Made by a program: the position numbers and the translations under genes. A DNA stretch of 64,000 bases, taken from contig NW_004457380.1 in assembly GCF_000313135.1 (NCBI RefSeq), forward strand, positions 726,422-790,421, read 5' to 3'. Origin of the DNA: Acanthamoeba castellanii str. Neff. Lineage: Eukaryota; Discosea; Longamoebia; Acanthamoebidae. The notes beneath the pieces were generated by a model. It made no database searches and was not told where the DNA came from. It saw only the letters and a list, made by a program, of their open reading frames with translations. Shown in pieces: positions 35,800-45,736 of this stretch (the stretch's first letter is position 1; each line of letters opens with the position of its first letter).

Positions 35800-37239
35800 T
35801 CAGTTGACGACCGGCCTCATCGACTTCGGCAGCAGCGCTGCTCCACCTCTCTTTGGCGGCATCCTGATGTGACACGATTGTACGCGATGCATGAGTTCAT
35901 AGTGCAGTAGGGAGGAGTGTGTTGTGGGTTCTCACCTTCCGTTGGCGCTCGAGGGGGCGATCCGTCGCTTCTTCCGGCTGGGCTCCTCTTCAAAGTCTGA
36001 ATCGACGTCATCGTCTTCTTCGGCTCCGCCCAGCACTGCGGCGGCGAAGGCGTCGGCGTCACTGTCGGCCATGAGTTGGTTGTTGTGAACGGCGGCCGGC
36101 TGCTGCAGCTGGCTGCCAAAGTAGAACCCGAGCGACGCGTCGTCGATGCCACCGTCGCTGATGTCGGCGGCCTCCTCCTTGGCCTTGCCAGCATTGGTCG
36201 ATGATGGCGGCTCCTCACCGCTGAAGCCGCTCTCCTCCTCGCCTTCGATGTCGACTTCTTCATCGTCATCGACCTCCTCCTCGAGGATCTCCACCTCCTC
36301 ATCCTCTTCCTCCTCCAATTCTTCTTCATCATCATCTTCGTCGTAGGCCTCGAAGCACTCATCGTTGATCTCGAACGCGGCCTCCTCTTCCTCTTCTTCT
36401 TCATCATCAGCCATTGCTCGCTTGCGCTTCGTCGCAGCTGTGGCCCTGGAGCTGACGGCGCCCAGGCGCGACCGCTTGGGCTCGGTGAGCGGCACGCCTC
36501 GGTCCTTGAGCTCCTTCTCGAGCGTGGCCAGGCGGTCGCGCAGCACCTGCAGCCGGGCCTTGAGCTTCTCGCCCTCGCCGGGCGCGAGCACCTTGCGCTC
36601 CTTGAGGCGGCGGCGCTTGCCCTTGCCCTCGGCCACGATGTCTTCGATGTCGACCACCTGCAGCTCGACGGCCTCGATGTCGCTACGCGGCAGGCTGTAC
36701 TTCTTAGTGTTGGCACGACGCAGCTTGTCCTTCTCCTCTTTGGTCTGGTTGTTGCCCGTGTTGATGATCAGTCCGTTCTTCACGAACGTGTTCGGGTTGT
36801 TTCGATGCCTGTACACACACGACACGACACCACCAACGACACGACCAACGACACGACACACGCAACACAAGCAGTGTAAATAAATGCATATTTAGACAAA
36901 AAAGGAAAATGCGAAATAAATAAATAAACAAAAGAGATAAAGAAGACAGACGTACTTCTCCTGGATGTCCTTCCAGACGACGCGGGTGTCGAGGTGTATG
37001 CCCTTGAATTGGGCGATGGACTGTTGGCCCACCATCCTCTGGGTCTGGAGGTTGAGCTGACTCCTCGTCTTGCCCGGCAGGCACTTGGACTCGATGATGG
37101 CCTTCCAATTGCCACATCCGAACTTGATGATGGCCAATCGCAGAATCTCGGAGGTCTCCTGCGTCCAACCGGGCGAGAGGGAGTAGTTCCACAACGACGG
37201 GCTGTCCGCCGTCTTCACCAGTTTGCGTGCCATCGACAT
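35800..37239 (-). CDS. Myb/SANT-like domain protein with acidic C-terminal region
   Basis: Probably nuclear. Exons near 37239-36955, 36808-35944 and 35872-35800. The ATG at 37239 starts MSMARKLVKTADSPSLWNYS. A Myb/SANT-like segment follows: SPGWTQETSEILRLAIIKFG, CGNWKAIIESKCLPGKTRSQ, with Trp spacing and a terminal LNLQTQRMVGQ helix. The middle has a Lys/Arg coiled coil (RLQVLRDRLATLEKELKDRG) and a bipartite basic patch; then Glu/Asp tracts of more than 60 residues at about 36400-36220. The last exon adds a basic tail MPPKRGGAALLPKSMRPVVN. The domain call rests on pattern only; homology to a named Myb family was not recognised. Confidence 0.7.
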
Positions 37240-37574
37240 TTCTATCTTCTCTTGATGATGTCTAGTTGTGTTTCCTTCAAAATTGTTCCCTTCCGCTCAC
37301 TATTTTCAAGTACTTCGATAGGATACTATCAAGGCGCCTGGATGAGATCTAGAAGACGTGAATTGTCGTTGTGCCTCGATCGAAGATGGATTCAGAAACG
37401 TTCGGGGGCTGCTTGGCTCTATCCAAACCCAACACCGGCATCCCCAGCCACCCGCTCAAAAAAAAAGGCGCGAAAAAAAATCTAAACCGTCTGTCGCCAC
37501 AAAAACTTTCGCGATATTTTTTTGTGATTTTTGTTTTATTTGTCTGATTTTTTTGTCACACAGCAGAGATCGAG
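37240..37574. promoter_or_regulatory. Divergent promoter region between Myb-like gene and ERG28
   Basis: 335 bp separate two oppositely oriented start codons. It is AT-rich on the ERG28 side, with T-runs at 37517-37560. No discrete element was identified. Confidence 0.5.
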
Positions 37575-38258
37575 ATGTTCGCGAATGCGTTGGAGAACTG
37601 GCTGACGGTGGTGGCCGCCCTGAGCATCTTTGGCTCGCTGCAGGCGTACCTCTCGACCAATACGCTCAAGGACCGCCAGTTCTCTCTCGCCAAGAATGAA
37701 GGTTTTACTCCCTCCCCCCCCCTCCGGAGATGTTCAAGTCTGTACAGACTTCAAACCCGCAAAAATCTCTTCAACTTCATCTTCTCATCCTCTATTTCTA
37801 GTCTCTCCGGTTGCTCGCCGCCTGTTCGGTGCCTGGACGCTGGTCGCTTCCCTCGTCCGCCTCCAGGTATTGCCGCCTTCTCCTTTTTTCTCCGCCACAA
37901 CCGCTTACCTGACGTTTCGCGCTTCGTTCTTTCGTTCTTCTTCAACTCTGGTGAAACGTTTCGCGTAGTGCGCTATGGACTCGACGAACAAGGCCATCTA
38001 CCAGACCACCATCGGCACCTTCCTGGTTGCCTTTGGCGTCTACGGCTACGAGTGCTTCGTCGCCAAGACCGTGCCGTTCAAGCACGCCCTCCCGCCCTTC
38101 ATCGTCGCCGGTACGCTCTCCATTCCTTCTTTCTCTCCAAAAGGGCTTGCAACCCGAAACAAACAACAATGTTGGCTTCTTTCCTTCTTCTTGCTCACCG
38201 CCACTTGATTGCGGGTTCAACAGGCACCTCGCTGGTCTGGATGCTGTTCTTCCACTGA
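37575..38258 (+). CDS. ERG28: Erg28-like sterol biosynthesis scaffold protein
   Basis: ER membrane protein that tethers the C-4 demethylation enzymes of sterol synthesis (family knowledge). Exons: 37575-37699, 37802-37866, 37969-38110 and 38224-38258. The ATG at 37575 begins MFANALENWLTVVAALSIFG, a first membrane segment, followed by TLKDRQFSLAKNE, ARRLFGAWTLVASLVRLQCA, DSTNKAIYQTTIGTFLVAFG, YGYECFVAKTVPFKHALPPF and a last hydrophobic stretch ending VWMLFFH. Order and length (about 120 residues) match human ERG28 (ARTFGIWTLLSSVIRCLCAID; NKTLYHITLWTFLLALGHF). It belongs to the sterol pathway. Confidence 0.9.
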   Translation: MFANALENWLTVVAALSIFGSLQAYLSTNTLKDRQFSLAKNEGFTPSPPLRRCSSLYRLQTRKNLFNFIFSSSISSLSGCSPPVRCLDAGRFPRPPPGIAAFSFFLRHNRLPDVSRFVLSFFFNSGETFRVVRYGLDEQGHLPDHHRHLPGCLWRLRLRVLRRQDRAVQARPPALHRRRYALHSFFLSKRACNPKQTTMLASFLLLAHRHLIAGSTGTSLVWMLFFH

Positions 38259-39033
38259 GCGCGCAAGACAACTGGGCACACGAGCCACACTCGCAAGCCC
38301 CCCCTCCAAGAATGTTGCTTCATTCTTCTCCCATACACGCTGGCTTCTTCCTCTGGCTGCTTCCCTTTATTGTGAGAGTCGGGGTCAAATTGTGGCATTG
38401 TGGCATCAATGGTGACATGTCAAGTTGGGTGACGCTGATGACGTGTGCGCCTACACTTGATTGAGCCCATGCCATCTTTTGGCTGATGTTGGCCCTCTGC
38501 AATGCTGTGGCCTGGACTTGCACCAGAGGTGACGCAGGCCTTGGCTGTCCAGGTTCCGCCTGTTGACCGTGTGCACCACATTGTCAACAACAACAACACA
38601 ACACCATTAATGGATCCTTTGATGAAGGGGGGAGGAGATGTTAAGAGCTCCACCATCACACCCAAGCCTGAGATCAGCACACCAGGTTGAAGCTGCATGC
38701 TGGTCACATAGCCATTGTGTGCTGCATAGCCCACCTTGCAGCAACAGAGGCTATTGTGAGGCTGAGAGGCTTGGTGTTTGGAGGCACCACACCAACCCAA
38801 CCATCACAACAACCATGACAATGTTCATTGCTTTTCATCAATGCACTCCACACACCACCAACCAAGGGAAAGACAGGAGATGTGCACCATACTCGAGGGA
38901 ATGGAGCAAGTTGGCATCATGGGCGTCCAAGACCTGTGCACCTCACAACAAGCAACTCACTTTATAATACTAAAATTATATATGTATATCTATTTTAATC
39001 ATACTTATATCTATTTAATTTTTTTAATTAAAG
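38259..39033. other. 775 bp intergenic region without recognised genes
   Basis: Balanced composition and CA/TG-rich wording unlike nearby exons. The AT-rich end (38970-39030) lies 3' of the F-box/WD gene. Wording resembles 25220-25440 and 13760-14300 in tone but no exact long match was found. A decayed mobile element is conceivable but not shown. Confidence 0.4.
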
Positions 39034-39879
39034 TTAGGTTGTACCCGCATGGTAGTGCCAAAGGCGCTGGCAGAGAGAAGGATGTTGGTTGAGGCAGATG
39101 GGCTGTGCCGGCACAAACGCCATGATGCCGCCACTGAGCGCGGGCCGGCTCTCTAGCGCCTTGGCGTCCCACAGGTGCGCCGCGCGTGCGGTTGCCGACG
39201 CCAAGAGGAGACCGTCGGGCGACAGCTGCAGGGTCCGCACAGGGCCACTGTGGGCCGAGCGCAAGCGCCGGACCATCGCTCCTCGAGCGCGCTGTTGCTT
39301 GGCTTCGTTCTCTTCGTCTTCATCGTCGTCGTCGTTCACATGTGTCCTGCTTCCTGGCAGGTCCAGCAGTTCCATCGATCCTCCCTTTGTTATGCACACC
39401 GCAACATTACAAACAACAAACACAACAATCGTCATTTTCTTCTTCATCATCATCATCACCAATTGAGAGCTCGACGAACCCCAGGATGAGGCGCCCGTGT
39501 GCCTCGTCGATGACCATGCACTCTACGGGCCTCCCTCGGGGCATACCGGTCACGGTGACGTCGCACAGCCCGCCGGCCCAGTTGCCCTCCACCGGGGCCA
39601 GCTCTCCCACAGGCGCTTTGTTAACCGGCTGTCCCCGAGATCACCGTGAACCGCTGCTGCTCTCCTTCTGCTGCTGCTGGTGCACAAGTCCAGCCAGGCC
39701 GCCCGGTCAGGCCCACCCGAGGCGGCGAAGGCCAGAAAGAAGGGGCGCCACAGCTCGTCGTTCTCGCTGGTCTGATGCGCCCGAGCACACCAGCCCATGT
39801 CGCGCGCGCTGAAGAAACTGAAGATGTGCGCCCACATCTCAGGCGGCAGCCGTGGTCCCGCAGGGGTCATCAGTTCCAT
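39034..39879 (-). CDS. F-box protein with a WD-repeat-like C-terminus
   Basis: Possible SCF adaptor. The ATG at 39879 begins MELMTPAGPRLPPEMWAHIF and continues FSFFSARDMGWCARAHQTSE, an F-box-like helical start. The reading then changes frame between 39660 and 39600: the N-terminal frame ends in RLTKRLWESWPRWR, while the better downstream frame reads GELAPVEGNWAGGLCDVTVT and GRPVECMVIDEAHGRLILGF. A short intron or an assembly error is needed. The last exon (about 39455-39034) holds one WD-like unit, LRSAHSGPVRTLQLSPDGLL, ASATARAAHLWDAK, then stops; a full propeller is absent. This is likely a shortened or mis-assembled copy, given the duplicated block next to it. Confidence 0.55.
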
Positions 39880-39943
39880 GTCTCGTCCGTTGGTGAGAAA
39901 GGTGGTTTCTGGCTGCGGCGCAGAAGTCAACAAATGTGAACAA
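39797..39943. repeat. Direct duplicate, copy A (147 bp), F-box gene 5' end
   Basis: Identical to 40160-40306 over all 147 bases by eye. It contains the F-box start codon. The copy lies 363 bp from its twin, with an N gap between. Confidence 0.9.
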
Positions 39944-40058
39944 GCTGTCATGTAGGGCTTCACACTTTTGCCGACATAGCTGTCGGGGCAGCCAACATGG
40001 AGAATATGGATTGGTTGATGACTTCCAACTTCTTTCTCAACCAACAGTACCATTAACC

Positions 40059-40110
40059 GGAATTGCCCAAGAATCGTGATTCGAGAACAGATGTCACGAG
40101 TCCTACTAGG
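40059..40110. repeat. Direct duplicate, 52 bp, truncated GT61 3' end
   Basis: Identical to 40534-40585, which encodes the last residues of the GT61 protein. It runs straight into the N gap at 40111. Confidence 0.9.
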
Positions 40111-40152
40111 NNNNNNNNNNNNNNNNNNNNNNNNNNNNNNNNNNNNNNNNNN
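40111..40152. other. Assembly gap (42 N)
   Basis: Unresolved bases exactly at the junction of two duplicated segments. Confidence 0.99.
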
Positions 40153-40159
40153 TCGGCCT

Positions 40160-40306
40160 ATGTCGCGCGCGCTGAAGAAACTGAAGATGTGCGCCCACAT
40201 CTCAGGCGGCAGCCGTGGTCCCGCAGGGGTCATCAGTTCCATGTCTCGTCCGTTGGTGAGAAAGGTGGTTTCTGGCTGCGGCGCAGAAGTCAACAAATGT
40301 GAACAA
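40160..40306. repeat. Direct duplicate, copy B (147 bp), second F-box 5' end cut by gap
   Basis: Same as copy A at 39797-39943; on the minus strand its ATG at 40242 starts the same F-box frame, which runs into the gap. It is a gene fragment as assembled. Confidence 0.9.
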
Positions 40307-40482
40307 AACAGTCGGGCTGTCGGGCTTCCCACCTTTGCCGACATCGCTGTCGGGGCAGCCAACGTGGAGAATATGATTGGTTGATCAGATATCGGACTTC
40401 CAACTTTCTCAACCATTAAAGAGAAGAAACGTAAAGAAACGAATTTTGTTTCCAACAAACAAACAAACGAAAATGAGTGGCC

Positions 40483-40875
40483 TCAGCGCTGGTGCGTTGG
40501 AGCTGGCTTGACTGCCGGGGTCGCGTTTGCAGGGGAATTGCCCAAGAATCGTGATTCGAGAACAGATGTCACGAGTCCTACTAGGTGGGGAACGTCGACG
40601 ACATAGTCGAAGCCGTCCGACCCTTTCATAAGACCTGATGATGGTGTGTGTCGTGTGTGCGCGCAGCCAAACACCAGTTTGTCTCTGGGTCTCACTTCTT
40701 TTGAAACGCACATTTTGCACGAGGATCGGGTACGGACCTTCTTTCGTAAAATTAGCAACCACACCGTGGTAGGCCGACCCCAGGCGCGCAGTGGTCATCA
40801 TGTTCTGTTCGTAGCCTCCCACGAACTGTGTGCGGCGGCGCAGGCGTGCGTGTGTGCAGGAGGTTAGTGTGTGTG

Positions 40876-40919
<44 letters not shown>

Positions 40920-43205
40920 GCATGTCAAGTCTGAAGTGAAGGTGGGCTGTGACGGTGGTACCTCAACAACGTGGACTCCGGGCCTCGTCGCCGCCAGGAA
41001 CACGAAACCTGTTATCGTGGTGGGTGGTGGGTGGTGGTGGGCGGCGGGCGGTACAAAACCGTGAGCTTCTGGGGCAGCGATCACTGTGGGACGCATTCAT
41101 CACAGCCACGTACCGGCGCCGTGGGGTCCGATGACGAAGTCGGCCTGCGCGTACAGCGCCAACGTCTCGAGGAGCGGAGTCTTGGGGCAGTGCTCCCTGT
41201 AGTTGATCTTGATGTACCTCTCCCTCCGCTCTACCTCCGTTCGCTCATCATCGTCGGCTTCGCTCTTTTTCGCGGCGGCCTTCGTTCTTTTCAGCAGCTC
41301 GGCGGGGAAAGTGACGGCCAGCTCCAGCAGCGCGGTCTTCATCTCCTCGTGGTTGACGACGAGGCGGCCTCGCCAGTGGTCTGTCCGCACCATGACCACC
41401 ATATTGACTTCGAGCGGGTGGTCTGCCACGTAGCCCGGTGCGGGCGTCGGGGCAGCCTGGGCCTGCGGGGTTGCGAGGGCCTGGGCCTGGGCCGGGGCGC
41501 CAACGCCGAAGAAGGCCTCGACCGGGCCGCGCTTGGCCGGCTCCAGCAGCGCGCTCCACGGGCGGTGGTCGGGCAGGGCCAGCAGGTTCCAGAATTGGCT
41601 GCGGATCTGCTGGGCGAACCCCAGGGCCGACGGCTCTTGGCGCGACAGATCCTGAACGTAGTAGATCACGTCGGCCTTGACGCTCACGTCCCAATCCTCA
41701 CCGCCTGAAAAAATGACCCGTGACCTTCGCAACAAACACGACACACGGGCACACAACACGACACACACGGCACACGGCACACACGACACGCACGACACAC
41801 ACGGCACACACGGCACACAGCGATGATGAGACACACGAGGTTGATGAGAAGGAGGAAGAACGTGGGGTACTTGGAGATGCCACAGAACTGGAAGAAGCGG
41901 TCGCCGAAGCTGCCATCCCAGTTTTTGGGGTCGCTCCAGCCGTAGATGAGGATGTGGATGTCGGGGTGCTGTCGGAGGTAGGGCAGCAGGGCAAGGAGGC
42001 GGTAGTACTGGTCCTGCACCATGTGGTAGAACATGTCGTGGTGGAGGTGGTAGATGACCGCCACCTCCCGCACTTCCACCAGCTTCGGGAGCACTTTCTT
42101 CCTGTTACACGCCAAATACTACAAAAACAATAAATCAAAATAATATAAAATAAGAAATAATAATAATAATAATAAAATAAAAATAAAAGGAATAAAATAA
42201 CGCACGCGCAATGTGGAATGCTTGTCAGGAATGGAATGTGGCGGTGGTGATGTGCGGCGGAGAGGTACCTCGTAGGTGGAGGGGAACCCAGCCTTGTCGC
42301 CGTCCTTGTGGAGGTGCTCCACGGCGATGGCGCAGGGGATGAAGAAGTCGCGGGAGAAGATGCTGCCGCGCGGGGTCACGAAGCCGTCCAACACGACGCC
42401 CACCTGCGGCAGGCCCGTGTTGTCGGGCACCTTGCGCAGCCGCTTGACCTCGGCCTGGTTGCCGGCCTGGGCCGCGTTCATGACCGACGGCTCCTCGTAG
42501 TGCTTGCGCACGGCCGCGACCGAGGGCACAAAGTCCGGCGGCACGTAGTGGAGGTCGTAGAGCTCGGTCAGCGCCCGGTCGGTCCAGCGCGCGCAGGCCG
42601 GGTCGAAGTGGCCGCACGTGAGCAGCTGGACGCCGTCGGCGCTGACCGCCGGCGACACCTTCCTTTCAAAGAGCCACTCGAGGCTGCGCGTCTGGTCCAA
42701 CTGTGTGCGCCACCATCACCATCACCATCACATCACATTCGGAGTTACCACACCATTTTCATGTCCGGGCTGTTGACTAAGTCCACGTACGTACCCAGCG
42801 ACGTGGACGAGCCGCGGCACGGAGCCGAAGGCTTTTGTCTGGGCTGCAAAGCACCTCACCAGCCAGCTGTTTGGGCAGGCCGGGTCCAGCCAAGGGAAAA
42901 GTCGTCAGCGCTCTAATCTTATCTTTCTGGGGCTTTGTAGAGGGGGGGGGGCAACTAACCTTGGCCGTGTAGTTGCGGTGGGCGGCGAGAAGGGCCTCGT
43001 GCGTGCGGTTGAGTGATGGGTACCAGGGAGCAGGCTTGGGCGGCTTTAGTGATGAAGATGAGTGGTCGTCGTCGGAGGCGTAGTAGTCGCTCAGGGAATC
43101 TCCCAGTTGCGTGTGCCAGCCATAGAACCAGGCCGAGTAGAGGAATACACTGCTGCCCAACAGCAGCACGAACAGCACCTCTGGGCGTCGGCGACGCACC
43201 CACAT
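40483..43205 (-). CDS. GT61 (DUF563) family glycosyltransferase, type II membrane protein
   Basis: Probable Golgi glycosyltransferase; sugar donor unknown. The ATG at 43205 starts MWVRRRRPEVLFVLLLGSSV, a short basic tail then a membrane anchor of about 20 residues, the type II pattern. Exons on the minus strand near 43205-42963, 42705-42270, 42115-41850, 41703-41113, 41020-40960, 40832 to about 40712 and 40653-40483. Family features: VAVIYHLHHDMFYHMVQDQY, the long VIYYVQDL region, VRTDHWRGRLVVNHEEM resembling the GT61 R..R.I.N motif, the DFVIGPHGAG motif, and RPGVHVVEV. The C-terminal exon ends ATPAVKPAPTHQR. The 41400-41510 segment has an Ala/Gln/Pro insert. The end of the gene lies inside a duplicated block. 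Confidence 0.82.
40534..40585. repeat. Direct duplicate, 52 bp, within GT61 last exon
   Basis: Twin of 40059-40110. It encodes HLVGLVTSVLESRFLGNSP of the GT61 C-terminus. Confidence 0.9.
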
Positions 43206-43560
43206 CGTCGTCAGGTCCTGTTCTTGCTATTGCCCCCCAAGGACGCAAGGCCAAGATAGGTTCAGATTCTCTTCTGCTCCCGAAAATCCGGCCCACTTGC
43301 CCATTGGTTCAGTTGTCATGGCCACTCTACATAGGTTAAATTTTATGCATCTCATAGTGGGTGAAGCCAATGATATTCCTGCCCACACATTCTCCAGAAG
43401 GGTTTGGTCCACACCCGCCAAGGTGGAAGAGCCCATTTCACAGAGATCAGTACATTTTTTTGCTCAAGATTGCACTGCATCTTAATCACTATCCATCAGC
43501 ATTTATGACAAAAGTGAAGAAAAAAAGATCAGGTGAACAAAGAGAGAAAAAGAATGTAGT
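43206..43560. other. Intergenic region between GT61 start and solenoid gene stop
   Basis: 355 bp, AT-richer than the genes, no coding signal. It should hold the GT61 promoter and the 3' UTR of the gene to its right. Confidence 0.5.
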
Positions 43561-45667
43561 CTATTTGAGATTGAGGAGGACGACAAGCGGGTGGATGTCG
43601 GGCAGGAACTCGCGGAGGAGCTCCTTGTAGTCCTCGCGGTCGTTGCTCTCCTCCGCCCAGTACTGGCGCACGAACGCCTTCTGCTGCTTGTGCGACCACC
43701 CGCCCGTCACCGCCGCCACGACCGCCGCCAGCCGCTCCCGCAGCCGCGGGCTCAGCGCGCCCTGCAGGGCGCCGAGCGAGCGCATCGTGTCGAGCACCTC
43801 CTTGATGAGCGCGGCCAGCGCGACGGGCGCCATGTAGCGCGACTCACTGGAGGCGTCGCTGGCGTAGTTATCTGTGGTGGCAGTAGTGCACAGGCGCTCG
43901 ATCACGTTGGCCAGGCCCTCGGCGGCCTCCTCCCACGGCAGCGGCGGCGACCCGGGCGCGCGGTTGCGCCAGCTGGGGTCCGGATACTTGATGCCAAAGA
44001 TGTGGGCCGACCGGAGCCAGTTGGCCGGGAAGACCCGCAGCACGGCCGGGCTGACCAGGTGCGCATGGCGGAAGCCCATCAGGCCGATGGCGTTGACCAT
44101 GGCCGCGCGGTACTTGTCGGACACGATGGCCGGCGAAACGCGGGCGAGGCAGGCCGACAGCGATTCGATGTGAGGCGTCATCTCCTCGGAAAAGGAGTGT
44201 AGCCATTCGTCTGTGCATGTGTGTGTGTGTGTGGTGTGTGCCGTGTGTGTCGTGTCGTGTCGTGTCGTCGACGGCAAGCGTGAGAAGATGTGAACTGCGT
44301 GTGCGTTCGAGTGTGGGTGTGTGTGGTCGTACTGATGCTCGCGAACATGTGATACCACTTGCTGGGGTCGTAGTGCGTGTGGTAGATGGCGGCCACCACG
44401 GCTGGCACCAGTTGCGGGAGTGCTCGCTGCACTGCTTCCGGATGCTTCATGGTCATGTGGTCCAATAGGTGGGACAGCTTGTGTACCGATGGGCGTTGTG
44501 ACTACGACACGCACACGACGCACACGACACACACGACCAACGACGCATGGGGTGAGTGTGGCCTCTAAAGATTGTCTAAGCTCCGCGCCACGCACCTGCA
44601 GAACTGACGCGGCAAAGGCGACGATAGCGTCGGGCGAGGCAAACAGGCTCAGGTCGACATTGGCACGCTGGAGCGCATCCATCAGCCTCACCCCGCGCGC
44701 CTATAGGTCCGAACCAACCAAATCGGGGCGTGAGCTTGGCCTGCTCGAAGCGAAGAAGAAGAAGAAGAAGGCGGAAGGCAAAGCGTACGTGGTCTTCCGG
44801 TCGAGCCGAGAATCGTTCGAGCAGCTGCGTGATCGCCTCCTTGTGGCCGCCCAATCCTGTGGCTGCACGACAGGTAGCGTCATTAGGTGTGTGTGCGTGT
44901 GGTGTGTGTGGCAGTGGTGCGATGAATAAATCACCAGTGGGCTTGGGGGGGGGGTGAAGCCATACCTATACTTTTGGCGTTGTAGAGCAGGACTTCGGCC
45001 AGACACTCGAAAGTGCTGCGCAGGGTGTCGGCGTCTTGACTGGTCTCGATCAGCTCCAGGCAGAGAGGAACGACCGTCGGTATCCACACGTCCGGTGCTG
45101 CATCATCACAAGCACAAGCACAACAAACAACGTTAAAATGAAAAATTACGTTAAATGAAGCGGGCGTGTGCGGTGTAGTGATTGTGCGTGTGCGCGTGGC
45201 GTGTGCGTGTGCGACAGTGCATGCGTGTGCGGTGGTGCGCGCGACGCGGGTTGCCTGTTGTACCGACTCTGAGAGGGATGAGACCGATCATGGTTCGCAC
45301 GAGCTGCTCCGCCTGGAAGATTGTAGAGGGCAAGAAGGTTAACAATAGTTAGTCGTGGTCGCGAATGTGGCCGGGCGCGAAGGAGCACGACATCGATCGA
45401 TCTTACCAGAGGAGGACGCTTGCGGCAGATGGCGACCAAGCGCTCCAAGCCCTCGTCGTATGTGAGTAGGGAAAGCGAGCCCGCGCCGAAGAGCTCATTG
45501 ATGCAGGAGACAGCCGCCTCGGCCACGTCCACCGGATCGTCGCTGGCGATACGCCACAATGCGTCCAACACCTCCTCAGTGTAGTCGTCCACGTCTCTCG
45601 CATACGTGCGCTCAATCGTAAGGCAGCTGACCTTTCGGATTTGTGGCTGTACACGTCACGCACGACA

Positions 45668-45736
<69 letters not shown>

